Source of the DNA: a bacterium 210917-SL.2.15
GTDB lineage: Bacteria; Bacillota; Clostridia; Oscillospirales; Oscillospiraceae
NCBI GenBank assembly: GCA_020555605.1
Contig: JAJCJC010000024.1
Span: forward strand, 1 to 31,893
DNA: 31,893 nucleotides
Direction of reading: 5' to 3'
The notes under the pieces were generated by a model. It was not told where the DNA came from. It ran no database searches and worked only from the letters and a program-made list of their open reading frames with translations. Below are positions 23,361-31,747 of the stretch, in pieces. A program made the translations under genes and the position numbers. Within the stretch, counting starts at the first letter, position 1, and every line of letters begins with the position of its first letter.

Positions 23361-23990
23361 ATGAGTAAAAAGATCATTACCATCGGCCGCACCTATGGCA
23401 GCGGCGGCCGCCTGATCGGCCGCGAGGTGGCCAATAAGCTGGGCTATGCGTTCTATGATAAGGAGCTGATCGGGCTGGCCGCCAAGGAATGCGGTTTTTC
23501 CCCTGATTTTATCAAGGCCAACGAGCAGCGCTCCACCTTCGGCTTTTTTGCCAATCTGGCCAGCCAGGGCTTTTCCTATTCCAAAGACACCCTTCCGCCG
23601 GCGGACATGCTGTTTGTGGCACAGTGTAAGGTGATTCAGGACATTGCCGCCAAAGAAAACTGTGTAATCGTGGGCCGCTGTGCAGACTATATCCTGCGCG
23701 ACTTTGAGAACTGCCTGCATGTGTTCATCCGTTCCACGGAGGAAGATTGCATCCACCGTGTGACCACGTACTACGGCGTGGCAAAGGACAAGGCGGCTGA
23801 AGAAATCAAGAAAATGGACCGCCAGCGCGGCGCGCATTGCAAGCGCTACACCGATCGCACCTGGGGCGCGGCGGAGAACTACGACCTGATGCTCAACACT
23901 GCCCGTTTTGGCATTGACGGCTGCGTGGAGCTGATTGCCGACGCGGCGCAGCGGGCGTTTCATCCCACGCAGGGCGACGGCGTGTATTGA
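23361..23990 (+). CDS. Cytidylate kinase-like protein
   Basis: The start at 23361 follows GGAGGGAG. The 209-residue protein opens with IITIGRTYGSGGRLIGREV, a P-loop of the cytidylate-kinase-like family, and continues with YAFYDKELIG, ENCVIVGRCADYIL and the C-terminal YYGVAKDKAAEEIKKMDRQR and RYTDRTWG. These proteins are nucleotide-kinase relatives widespread in Clostridia; their substrate is not established. It is shorter than true Cmk, and a separate cmk probably exists elsewhere. It is divergent from mnmA. Confidence 0.88.
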   Translation: MSKKIITIGRTYGSGGRLIGREVANKLGYAFYDKELIGLAAKECGFSPDFIKANEQRSTFGFFANLASQGFSYSKDTLPPADMLFVAQCKVIQDIAAKENCVIVGRCADYILRDFENCLHVFIRSTEEDCIHRVTTYYGVAKDKAAEEIKKMDRQRGAHCKRYTDRTWGAAENYDLMLNTARFGIDGCVELIADAAQRAFHPTQGDGVY

Positions 23991-24203
23991 ACGGAAACGG
24001 CCCACAGAATGTTTGCTGTGGATTTGAAATCAGGCAGGCGCGGTGCGGAGGAAATCGCGTCGCGCCTGCCTTTGCGCTGTGGGGAGAACTTTGGGCGTCG
24101 AAACTGTGCAGAATGTGCATTGACAGGGGGAAAGGGACAGGTATATAATTTTATCCACAAAGAAAACGGCGCCCGGTGTGCCGGTGGGGGAGGTGCAAGT
24201 TCT

Positions 24204-24536
24204 GTGAACAACGAAGAGAAAATTCTTTCCATGCTCTCTGACATGCGCGGCGATCTGCAGGAGATCAAAAGCGACGTGGCGGAGCTGAAAGTCCGCGTGG
24301 GCAATCTGGAAGCGGATGTAGCAGTGTTGAAAGCTGACGTAGCGGGCCTCAAGACGGACGTAGCGGGCCTCAAGACGGATATGACGGATCTCAAGGGACG
24401 TGTGGCGCGGTTGGAGGACTGTGTGGACGAACTGCGGGAGGCCCAGGAGGAAACGCGGGACGGCGTGAACGTTTTGCTCGAATGGGCCGAGGCTTGCGGA
24501 AATGTCATCAAATTTCCCCTGCCGCGGATCAAGTGA
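24204..24536 (+). CDS. Small coiled-coil protein with tandem repeats
   Basis: A GTG start at 24204 follows GGGGGAGG by 10 bases; the frame is open further upstream but without a start signal. The 110-residue product is almost all coiled coil (residues about 10-75), with heptads such as DVAELKVRVGNLEADVAVLK. A 21-base unit (GACGTAGCGGGCCTCAAGACG) repeats at 24336-24356 and 24357-24377, encoding DVAGLKT twice. The C-terminus carries LLEWAEACGNVIKFPL. Similar proteins occur in Firmicutes as hypothetical, sometimes phage-linked, genes. A terminator follows directly. Confidence 0.7.
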   Translation: MNNEEKILSMLSDMRGDLQEIKSDVAELKVRVGNLEADVAVLKADVAGLKTDVAGLKTDMTDLKGRVARLEDCVDELREAQEETRDGVNVLLEWAEACGNVIKFPLPRIK

Positions 24537-24552
24537 AGTGCGATGGATTAGC

Positions 24553-24601
24553 CGCCCGGCATCTGCCGGGCGTTTTTTGGCGCTTTTTTGAAAAAAGCGC
24601 C
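24553..24601 (+). terminator. Terminator pair after the coiled-coil gene
   Basis: GCCCGGC (24554-24560) with GCCGGGC (24565-24571) is followed by TTTTTT. A second stem, GGCGCTTTTTT (24579-24589) with AAAAAAGCGCC (24591-24601), follows at once. Confidence 0.85.
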
Positions 24602-24639
24602 TTTGTTGCACCCGAACGTACAACTTTCGGCGCTGCGTG

Positions 24640-24910
24640 CGCTGAGGATGAGGCCCTGCTTTTCGGGGATGAAACAGGGCCGGGACAAATGTCCCCTTAG
24701 GTTCTCTCCTGTTTTGACGCCCCGCAGGCGGGGCATACCCGGGAGCCCGGGCGCGTACCCAGGCCCCAGGGAGGCAGATCGGCGCGGGCATGCGCTGCCG
24801 CTGCAGGCGGATGAATGGAACAACGCGCATCCAGCACACAGCGGCGGGCGGACACAACCGCCGGACGGGAATCCGTCCCGGGACGGATCCTATATATAAA
24901 TAATATAGGG
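24640..24910. other. Hairpin-rich non-coding stretch
   Basis: No gene was found between 24537 and 25253. This part holds several stems: GGCCCTG...CAGGGCC at about 24651-24681, GCCCCG...CGGGGC (24719-24734), the palindrome ATCCGTCCCGGGACGGAT (24871-24888), and CCTATAT...ATATAGG (24889-24909). GGACGG at 24863-24868 can pair with CCGTCC at 24873-24878, which can also pair with the next GGACGG. It may be a structured RNA or regulatory leader; none of the known riboswitch classes was recognised. Confidence 0.4.
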
Positions 24911-24989
24911 CGCGAGAACCAGCCCCCGACCGTAGGGAGAAGTGTACTACGGTGTATGTTACGGTTGTGTTACAAGTGGGGAAAACCCA

Positions 24990-25018
24990 TTGACGAAAAA
25001 AAGGGTCAGTGATAAAGT
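24990..25018 (+). promoter_or_regulatory. Promoter of the SLH gene
   Basis: TTGACG (24990-24995), 17 bases, TAAAGT (25013-25018). It predicts an untranslated leader of about 225 bases before ATG 25254, as is common for S-layer mRNAs. Confidence 0.65.
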
Positions 25019-25145
25019 AGCATCACAAGATGACGAGGAACAGAGCCGACCCAGCACAGATACGGGAACGGCTAGCCACGGTATGTGTTCTGGAAACGCC
25101 GAGGGCCTCTGCATCTTGAAAAAAATGTTTTGCTTCATAAGGGGA

Positions 25146-25166
25146 GCTATGCGGTATTTATAAGCC
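25146..25166 (+). repeat. 21-base repeat in the SLH gene leader
   Basis: GCTATGCGGTATTTATAAGC plus C occurs here and exactly at 31873-31893, the last bases of the window. Confidence 0.9.
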
Positions 25167-25253
25167 GGAATTTTGGAGAAAAAAACGGGCTGTTTGTACC
25201 AAATCAAATCACTTTTTGAAGCGAAACGATCAAAAAAGGAGGACTACCGAACC

Positions 25254-27920
25254 ATGAAGAATCTGAAAAAGGTTCTGTCCCTGGTGTTGGCGCTGGCCAT
25301 GGCATTGAGCCTGATGACTGCCGCCTTCGCCGCGGACGCAAGTGACTACAAGGATTACTCCAAAGTCACTTACAAAGAGGCGGTCGATGTTATGACTGCC
25401 GCCGGCATTTTCAATGGCGGCGACGGCAATAACTTCAACCCCGACGCAACCCTGAACCGCGAGCAGGCTGCGAAGATCATCACCTACATGCTGGTGGGCC
25501 AGGAGGCTGCTGACAAGCTGGTGACTACCATTGCTCCTTACAGCGACGTGGCAGCTACCCGCTGGAGCGCAGGTTCCATTGCTTACTGCACCAACGAGGG
25601 CATCATTGCCGGTGACGGCAACGGCCGTTTCAACCCCACCGCGGGTGTGACGGGCCTGCAGTTTGCCAAGATGCTGCTGGTTGCGCTGGGCTATGACGCC
25701 AAGATCGAGAACCTGGTGGGCAACAGCTGGGCCATCAACACGGCTTCCCTGGCCCTGGGCGACGCGGATCTGGACAACGGCATGGAAGAAATCGCTCTGT
25801 CCGCCGCTCTGACCCGCGAGCAGGCCGCTCAGATGGCGTTCAACGCGTTCAAGGCTGATCTGGTGAAGTACGCTAACAAAGGAACCAATATCACTTTGAG
25901 CGATGGCAGCACTGTTGTGATCGGCGCTACCCCGGCTGCTACGTATAAGGATGCCAAGGCCGCCAACAACCTGGGTGAAACGGCCAATCTGACCCAGTTC
26001 GCTGAAAAGTACTGCGAGAAGCTGAGCCTGTCTCACCCCACGGACGCCTTTGAGCGCCCCACCAACGAGTGGACCTATGACAAGGTGAAGGTTGGCTCCT
26101 ATGCTGACGAGGCGGACCTGACCTATACCAAGGAAGTTAAGCTGGGCGATATCTACAAGGATCTGGGCCTGAGCGATACGATTATTGCAGCAAATGTGAC
26201 CTTCCATGTGGACGGCGCTGCGGAAACTACGCCCAACAATGGTTATGCACTGTCCAAGGGCGATTCCACCAAGATCGGCGGCAACGGTGTTCTGACCGAG
26301 GTGTTCTACGATAAGGATGCTGGTACCGTGAAGATCACCATTGTGCATGTGTACGGCGGTGAAGTTTCTTCTGTCCGTGCGGCAACCTCCACTAAGGATG
26401 CCAATATCACTGTGACGCCCCAGAACGCGGGCCGCGGCGGCAATTATGAGACCGATGAGTTTGCTGTGGATGACGTGGTGCTGTACACCTACTCCAGCAA
26501 GAGCGGCGATGTCGGCGTGCAGAGCGTTGTGACGGCTGAGCAGGTCACCGGAACGCTGACCGGTTACACCGGCGGCGAGAGCGTCACCGTGGGCGGCCAG
26601 ACCTATGAGTTCAATGCAGCTGCGTCCATCAGCGATACCACGCTCGCGGGTGCTGTGAAGAACGACGTGACCCTGACGCTGGACACCTATGGCTATGTGG
26701 TTGATGTGGACACCGAGGCAACTTCCACCAACTATGCTGTGGTGCTGAGATATCAGGACAAGGATGACTTTAATGACGCCAAGGCAGAATTGCTGTTCAC
26801 CGACGGCACGACTAAGGTTGTCAATCTGAATGATGATGTGGACAAGAAGGGCGCTGCTGGTACCGCTGTTGAAAAGGGTGCAATCGTGTCCTATACCATC
26901 AACAACAAAGAGCAGTATAAGCTGACGGTTCTGGAGAACCCCACTAACAGCATCAATGGCCAGCTGACTACTAAGGGTAGCTCCACCATCAATGTTGCAG
27001 GCCAGACGGTTGCCAACGGCAAGACCATCTTCCTGGTGGCGACTAAGAACGGCGACGATACGGATTATACGGCTTACACTGGTATTGCTAACGTACCGAC
27101 CATCAAGACGAGCGCTGTCGTGACGAATGGTGTCAGCGCGTATTTGAAGAGCGGCAGTGCTGCCACTGTGGTTTACATTGACGCTACGGCTAACACCACC
27201 ATTGAATCTTCTACCAAGAATGTGATCTTCGTTCTGGGCGACAGCACTGTGGGTTCTTCTTATGATTCTGTTAAGGGCACCTACTACAAGTACGACGCCA
27301 TTGTGAACGGCGAGATCACTACCATCGAGTCCGCTAACCAGATTACTACGTTTGGTATGTACACCACTATCGCTGAAGATAAGAATGGTGTTGTAACTCT
27401 GAGTGGCAACGACGGTGTGAACAACGGCACCGGCACCGACCGCGAGGCCAACGGCGCGATCGGCCTGAAGGGCGAATATTACAGCTACGCCAAGGATTGC
27501 CAGGTGTTCTACATCGACGAGGATGACAACATCTCCACCTCCAGCATCGGCGGCATCTCCAAGGATACTTCCGACCAGGTCTGGTTCAAGGTGACCGACG
27601 GCGACGTGACCACCATTGTGATCAAGCAGGTTGTTGCGACTGCCAGCCAGATCAGTGCGGCAACGGCGTCTTCCGCTAATGCGAACCTGACGGTTACTGC
27701 AGTTGCAGCTGTGAATAACAGCGCTGATCCCAAGACGGTTAAAGTTACGGTTAGCGGTACTCCTGCCAATGGCAACACCATTACGGTGTCCCCCACGCTG
27801 CCCGCTGGCGCCAGCGCTTCCGATGTAACGCTGACTTACAACGGCAGTTGGAGCACTGCAACTCTGCAGGTAACGGCTGAGAACGGCACTACGACTGCTT
27901 ACACTGTGTCTGTGGCCTAA
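25254..27920 (+). CDS. Large SLH-domain S-layer-type protein
   Basis: AAAGGAGG (25235-25242) precedes ATG 25254. The 888-residue precursor has a signal peptide (MKNLKKVLSLVLALAMALSL, cleaved near AAFAAD at about 27-28). Two full SLH domains follow (about 30-85 with FNPDATLNREQAAKIITYML, and about 90-145 with FNPTAGVTGLQFAKMLLVAL) and a partial third (about 170-205, LTREQAAQMAFNAFKADLV). The rest is a long beta-rich extracellular region with many Asp, Thr and Val residues, ending in a cadherin/Ig-like domain (about 795-888). SLH domains anchor the protein to the cell wall. Codon choice looks strongly biased, consistent with very high expression. Its leader shares a 21-base sequence with the window end. 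Confidence 0.93.
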   Translation: MKNLKKVLSLVLALAMALSLMTAAFAADASDYKDYSKVTYKEAVDVMTAAGIFNGGDGNNFNPDATLNREQAAKIITYMLVGQEAADKLVTTIAPYSDVAATRWSAGSIAYCTNEGIIAGDGNGRFNPTAGVTGLQFAKMLLVALGYDAKIENLVGNSWAINTASLALGDADLDNGMEEIALSAALTREQAAQMAFNAFKADLVKYANKGTNITLSDGSTVVIGATPAATYKDAKAANNLGETANLTQFAEKYCEKLSLSHPTDAFERPTNEWTYDKVKVGSYADEADLTYTKEVKLGDIYKDLGLSDTIIAANVTFHVDGAAETTPNNGYALSKGDSTKIGGNGVLTEVFYDKDAGTVKITIVHVYGGEVSSVRAATSTKDANITVTPQNAGRGGNYETDEFAVDDVVLYTYSSKSGDVGVQSVVTAEQVTGTLTGYTGGESVTVGGQTYEFNAAASISDTTLAGAVKNDVTLTLDTYGYVVDVDTEATSTNYAVVLRYQDKDDFNDAKAELLFTDGTTKVVNLNDDVDKKGAAGTAVEKGAIVSYTINNKEQYKLTVLENPTNSINGQLTTKGSSTINVAGQTVANGKTIFLVATKNGDDTDYTAYTGIANVPTIKTSAVVTNGVSAYLKSGSAATVVYIDATANTTIESSTKNVIFVLGDSTVGSSYDSVKGTYYKYDAIVNGEITTIESANQITTFGMYTTIAEDKNGVVTLSGNDGVNNGTGTDREANGAIGLKGEYYSYAKDCQVFYIDEDDNISTSSIGGISKDTSDQVWFKVTDGDVTTIVIKQVVATASQISAATASSANANLTVTAVAAVNNSADPKTVKVTVSGTPANGNTITVSPTLPAGASASDVTLTYNGSWSTATLQVTAENGTTTAYTVSVA

Positions 27921-27946
27921 TCTCTGAAAAGCACATTGCTTTATAA

Positions 27947-27984
27947 AAAATGGCCCCCGCTCCTTTGGAGCGGGGGCCATTTTT
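27947..27984. terminator. Bidirectional terminator after the SLH gene
   Basis: TGGCCCCCGCTCC (27951-27963) pairs with GGAGCGGGGGCCA (27967-27979), flanked by A and T runs on the two sides. It serves the SLH gene and the convergent phage-like gene. Confidence 0.93.
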
Positions 27985-28544
27985 CATTTCTTCACCCCGA
28001 ACAGGGCGATCTGTGTTCCGACGGGAAACGTCGTTTGATAAACTGAAAAATTGAATGAGTGCAGTTCCTCCCAGGTGATGGGCGCGATGCGCTGCTCACC
28101 GGAAAAAGAATTGGCGCCGTTGGACGTGATGGTAACACAGCCGACCTGTCCCTGCGGATGGGGGGTATAGAACAGCAGCACACCGTAGCCGTATTGGCGG
28201 AAGGAAGCCAGTGCGCCGGTGGTGTTGGTATTTCCGCTGCTTCCGCCGCTGGTGCCGCCGTAGCAATAACCGTTGGTCAGGTGATTGACCTGAACGCTGA
28301 TGCTGTCCCGGTATTCCGGGCACTGCAGAAAGAGTTCAATTTTCAGGTACCGGGAAAAATCCACATCGCTGACGTCCAGATCGACGGCGGCGGTTGGCGT
28401 ATGAACCAGAACTTCCTTAATTTTTGCATATGGTACCGCTGCCAGCGCCGAATCTATTTTTTCGTTATCCCGGTTAAAGTCCTCCCGCAGGACGCGGTCG
28501 GCGGCATCCCACTGGCTTAACTGATAATTTTTTGTATACTTCAA
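27984..28544 (-). CDS. Phage tail-like protein of unknown role
   Basis: The 186-residue protein starts MKYTKNYQLSQWDAADRVLR followed by EDFNRDNEKIDSALA. This opening (N-Y-x-L ... W-x-x-x-D-R-V ... F-N-x-D-N-x-K-I-D-x-A) is typical of the N-terminus of phage tail or baseplate-associated proteins. The remainder is Gly/Ser/Thr-rich and beta-rich (GGTSGGSSGNTNTTG, VTITSNGANSFSG). No other phage gene is present, so it is either an orphan or a host-adopted protein. GGGAG lies some distance before the ATG. Confidence 0.65.
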   Translation of the reverse strand: MKYTKNYQLSQWDAADRVLREDFNRDNEKIDSALAAVPYAKIKEVLVHTPTAAVDLDVSDVDFSRYLKIELFLQCPEYRDSISVQVNHLTNGYCYGGTSGGSSGNTNTTGALASFRQYGYGVLLFYTPHPQGQVGCVTITSNGANSFSGEQRIAPITWEELHSFNFSVYQTTFPVGTQIALFGVKK

Positions 28545-28584
28545 AGCGATTTCTCCCTTTTGTAGTCGAATTTTAGGGCTTTTA

Positions 28585-28615
28585 GAAAAAAGGCCCTACA
28601 CTTACCGTGTAGGGC
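28585..28615 (-). terminator. Terminator downstream of the DUF1599 gene
   Basis: On the minus strand GCCCTACAC, 5-base loop, GTGTAGGGC (28593-28615) is followed by a T run. A weaker stem lies at about 28670-28694. The 190-base gap between 28545 and 28734 holds nothing else. Confidence 0.75.
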
Positions 28616-28734
28616 AGGACAAAAGTTGCACGCTTCAGGGCAACAACACCAAAAAATATGGAAAGTGCTCCCGCCGATTCAGCAGGAGCGCTTTTTTCAC
28701 ACAGGACTGTCGTTTTGCAAAAACGGAATTCTGT

Positions 28735-29325
28735 TCAATTCAGAAACTCAGCGCCCATTTTGATGAGCGCAAACACACAATAATTGATCACATCATGCAA
28801 CTGGGCACTGACGCCCTCGGACACGATGCATTTGCCGCCATTGGCGAGGATCTTGCGGATACGGTAGACGCGGATAATGACCTGATCAGTCATGGCACCC
28901 AAGGACATGCTTTTCCAGGCGTCGCCATAGTCGGTGTTTTTGCGGATCAGCAGAGTACGCACCTGGTCCATCTGAGCCTGATAGGCGGCGGTGAGCACAT
29001 CCTCACCGATGCCGTCCAGAACCGAGATATCATCTGTTAAATCCGCTTCAGAGGGAAGGCCGGGGGCGGATTGCAGTTTGATCAAAAACATGATACAGTA
29101 ATTAATAATACCCACATATTCCACATCGCGGCCTTCGTGGATGCAGGCGTGGCCGCCGTGCTCTTCGAGGGTGCGGATGCGCTTGGCCTTGCGCCAGATT
29201 TCGTCGTTGAGGGACTGGGGGCGGTATAAAAGCCAGGTGGGGCCGTAGTCGGCGTTTTTTGCTTTAAACAGTTCGAAGCAGTACGCTCTTGTTTTATCAA
29301 ATTGGGCAAGCAGTTCCTCTGCCAT
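28735..29325 (-). CDS. DUF1599 protein, possible nucleotide-related enzyme
   Basis: The start at 29325 follows GGAGGAAC and gives 196 residues. The protein contains two similar halves: FELFKAKNADYGPTWLLYRP...RIRTLEEHGG...YVGIINYCIMFLIKL and LLIRKNTDYGDAWKSMSLGA...RIRKILANGG...LHDVINYCVFALIKM. The DYG, KR/RIRK and DxxNYC motifs mark the DUF1599 family, distantly related to the all-alpha MazG/dUTPase-like nucleotide pyrophosphohydrolases. The internal duplication suggests a pseudo-dimeric fold. The activity is not established. Confidence 0.85.
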   Translation of the reverse strand: MAEELLAQFDKTRAYCFELFKAKNADYGPTWLLYRPQSLNDEIWRKAKRIRTLEEHGGHACIHEGRDVEYVGIINYCIMFLIKLQSAPGLPSEADLTDDISVLDGIGEDVLTAAYQAQMDQVRTLLIRKNTDYGDAWKSMSLGAMTDQVIIRVYRIRKILANGGKCIVSEGVSAQLHDVINYCVFALIKMGAEFLN

Positions 29326-29526
29326 AGTGTCTGTTCCTCCTGCAATGTCTTGGTGTGCACAGTATATGAAACAGTATACCATGCCGGAGAAAGTGTGGCA
29401 AGGCGATGCAGCAAAAGAACAGACGTTGTTTTGGAAAAGTTTAGAAAGTATTGTATCTTTTGTTTATACTTGCAGGATAAACTGATACGGACGGCTGGAA
29501 AGCAATAAAGGGGGAGGCATAGCGGC

Positions 29527-29895
29527 ATGGAGCGAAATAACAGTCTGAGCAGGAGACGGTTCCTGTTTCAGGCGCTGACGCTAATTGCTGCGCTGGTGAT
29601 TGTGATCGTCGTGCTGCTGAGCCTGTAGTTTTCCCGGGGGATGACGCGGCGCATCTTGCAGCTGTTGAATGGGCTGACTGAGGCGGCCCAGCGCGTGGGG
29701 CGGGGCGACTTTTCCACGCCGGTGGCTTATGGCGGAAGGGATAAATTTACCACAGTGTGTTCCGCCTTTGACCAAATGCAGCAGCAACTGCTGCGGGAGT
29801 CAGAGAAAAATGCCCGCACTGATTTGACCGGCGGTATTTCCCATGACCTGCACACGCCCCTGACGGCGGTGGTGCGGCATTTTGCTGAGGATGCG
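29527..29895 (+). pseudogene. Histidine kinase fragment (membrane segment, HAMP, H-box)
   Basis: From ATG 29527 the frame gives a membrane helix (about 14-33, LTLIAALVIVIVVLLSL), an in-frame TAG at 29626-29628, then HAMP (TRRILQLLNGLTEAAQRVGR...FDQMQQQLLRE) and the H-box ISHDLHTPLTAV with the phosphorylatable His. The sequence then breaks off at about 29880 into unrelated coding sequence; the ATPase domain is absent. The first half of the sensor region is also missing. It was a two-component sensor kinase; no response regulator is next to it. Confidence 0.85.
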
Positions 29896-30170
29896 GAGCT
29901 TTCGTCCGGCGGCGGGGAAGGTGGTCACCATCGATCTGGAGGTAGGCGACAACGTGGGCGCCGGGCAGACGCTGGCCACAGTACGCGACAGCGCCACCAT
30001 GAGTCTGACGGTCTATTTCCTCGCCGATGAGGCCAAAAGCTTTTCTGATATGGGTACCAATACCCCGACGGTTTCTGTGCAGTGCTGTGGCGCAACCCGC
30101 AGTTTGAGTGTGGATGACATGTATGGTATCGTGGAGGATGACAGCGCTTATTTTGCGTTGCGCTTCTCCA
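29896..30170 (+). pseudogene. Efflux adaptor (HlyD-type) fragment
   Basis: In another frame the sequence gives AAGKVVTIDLEVGDNVGAGQ followed by TLATVRDSATMSLTVYF, the lipoyl-like hairpin domain of HlyD/MacA-type periplasmic or wall adaptor proteins. Its N-terminal signal and the helical part are missing; it is joined directly to the kinase fragment and to the permease fragment. Confidence 0.6.
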
Positions 30171-30666
30171 CGGCATCCATGGCGGGTACAGTGAAAATTG
30201 GATCCGAATCGTCCAGCTATACCATGGTGACCGGGGTCAGTGGGGATTATCTGGAGATCAAAGGCTACGCTTTGTCCGAGGGACGGGGCCTGCAGTACAG
30301 TGATATTGCCCAGCGCAAGAAGGTATGTGTGATCGGAGCCTATCTCAATATGGCTTCTTTCGGCGGAAACGCTTTGGGCGAAACACTGCGTGTAGGCGGG
30401 CAGAGCCTGACGGTTGTGGGTGTGGCGGAACAGCAAAGCGATACTCTGGAGGAAGGCGGCACGGATGATTTTCTCAATCGGCGCTATTCCACAGCCTCGC
30501 GGATCTCAGGCGCCATCAGCAGCTATGTGATTACCGTGGTGGATGAGGACAATGTGGACGAATGTGTCACGGTGCTGGAAAACGCGCTGTACGATATTTT
30601 TGAAAGCGACGACTTCTACACAGTGATCTCTGTTGCGTTCTTTCCGCTGTGGCTTACGCTGTGGTA
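30171..30666 (+). pseudogene. MacB/FtsX-type ABC permease periplasmic-domain fragment
   Basis: Continuing in the same frame, the sequence shows the MacB periplasmic core domain: GVSGDYLEIKGYALSEGRGL, YSDIAQRKKVCVIGAYLNMA, FGGNALGETLRVGGQSLTVV-G-V and a late SSYVITVVDEDNVDECVTVL. Flanking membrane helices are absent. The frame ends at TAA 30665-30667 after an abrupt change near 30635. The HlyD and MacB parts normally belong to separate genes of one exporter, so their fusion is a deletion scar. Confidence 0.75.
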
Positions 30667-31575
30667 ACACTGTTGCTGGGTATGAACGGCGATGTGGTGG
30701 ATGTGATTGACGCGCAGGAGACCAGCAGCGTGTATTACGGCGTAGTCGCCTCCAGTGAAAAAAGCGCCTCTTCCTCCAGTACATCCTCTTCGGAGACTTC
30801 CATCGTCACAAAGGTGGCCTGTACGGACGACATGGTGCGCATGTTCTATCACAGCGGTTCCACACAGAGTACAGGCAAGCTGGTCAGCGTATCCACTGCG
30901 CACAACGGCACCACAGTGAAAAGCCTGTCCAGCAAAAAGCTCCAGGGCAGCGTCAACGCTTCCGGTACGAAGCTGGGCAGCTATGCCATAGCCGATGATG
31001 TGGAGATCATGGATACCGACAGCAACGGCGGTTACGCCCGGATTTATCCCAGCCGTCTGGCTGGTACAAAGCTGTCCGGCAGTGATGTGGCCTTCTATTC
31101 CCTGAATGAAAATGATGAGATCGACCGGCTGATCCTGAAGGACGTGACGGGTGATAGAGCCGATTATGTCTATATTACAAGCAGCAATGATATGTCCGGC
31201 GATACGAGCATTTCGGTCTCCTACAGTTATTATAAGGACGGACAGATCAATACGCTTTCGGGAAGCGCGCTCTACAGTGTCAAGGTGGGCGGCGCAGCCC
31301 TGTATTATGACGATGACGGTTCGATTAAAAGTATGTGCCAGATGACTTCCGTCACGCTGACGGAGTTGAGTAATCTGACTGCTGTGGCGGGCAACAAGAA
31401 ATACGCTATTGATAAAGATGCGCAGGTGATCCTGCGTTCCAGTGGGTCCAGAGGCTACTATGCCGCGATGTTTTCGGCGATCAACGCCTCCGATTACAGT
31501 CTGACAGGCTGGTATGATAATCTGGGCTATAGCGCGGGCGGCCGTATTCGGCTGATCGTAGCCACCGAAAAATAA
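30649..31575 (+). pseudogene. C-terminal region of an S-layer-type protein, N-terminus lost
   Basis: A 308-codon frame runs to TAA at 31573-31575. It starts inside the permease scar with no ribosome binding site. Content is that of an exported surface protein: LLLGMNGDVVDVIDA, a Ser-rich linker (SEKSASSSSTSSSETS), then beta-rich sequence (VEIMDTDSNGGYARIYPSRL, EIDRLILKDVTGD, YSYYKDGQINTLSG). This resembles C-terminal parts of Oscillospiraceae SLH proteins as I remember them. The signal peptide and SLH domains are missing, so it is probably not expressed. It is otherwise intact, hinting that the loss is recent. Confidence 0.6.
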
Positions 31576-31657
31576 TGTTGCTCTCTTCTATCTCTTCTTC
31601 ATAACTCTCCTGGCGCTAGAATTCCCGGAAGGCATTTGCAGAAAAAAGGAGGCTGCA

Positions 31658-31747
31658 TGATCCCATTATTTTCCATCCTTAGTCTACCATGTCTACCGGA
31701 TGTCTACCAGAATGGGGGGCGGAAGTGGCTGAGGCAGAAGGAGTAAA
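31658..31747 (+). other. Ribosome binding site and ATG running into the repeat
   Basis: AAAAAAGGAGGCTGCATG is an excellent start signal. The repeat begins 4 bases after the A of the ATG, and the frame then continues only 29 codons to a TAA inside the repeat (MIPLFSILSLPCLPDVYQ...). It looks like the beginning of a gene whose body was replaced when the repeat arrived. Confidence 0.4.

Noticed and set aside
24336..24377. Possible CRISPR-like short repeats
   Set aside because: There are only two directly adjoining 21-base units with no spacers, inside a coding frame.
6219..24702. Shared TCCCCTTAGGT at 6220 and about 24692 as an attachment core
   Set aside because: Only 11 bases match, with unrelated flanks; chance cannot be excluded.
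25230..27980. A 916-codon open frame on the minus strand opposite the SLH gene
   Set aside because: It mirrors the SLH gene exactly, has no ribosome binding site or family motif, and arises from the codon bias of the real gene.
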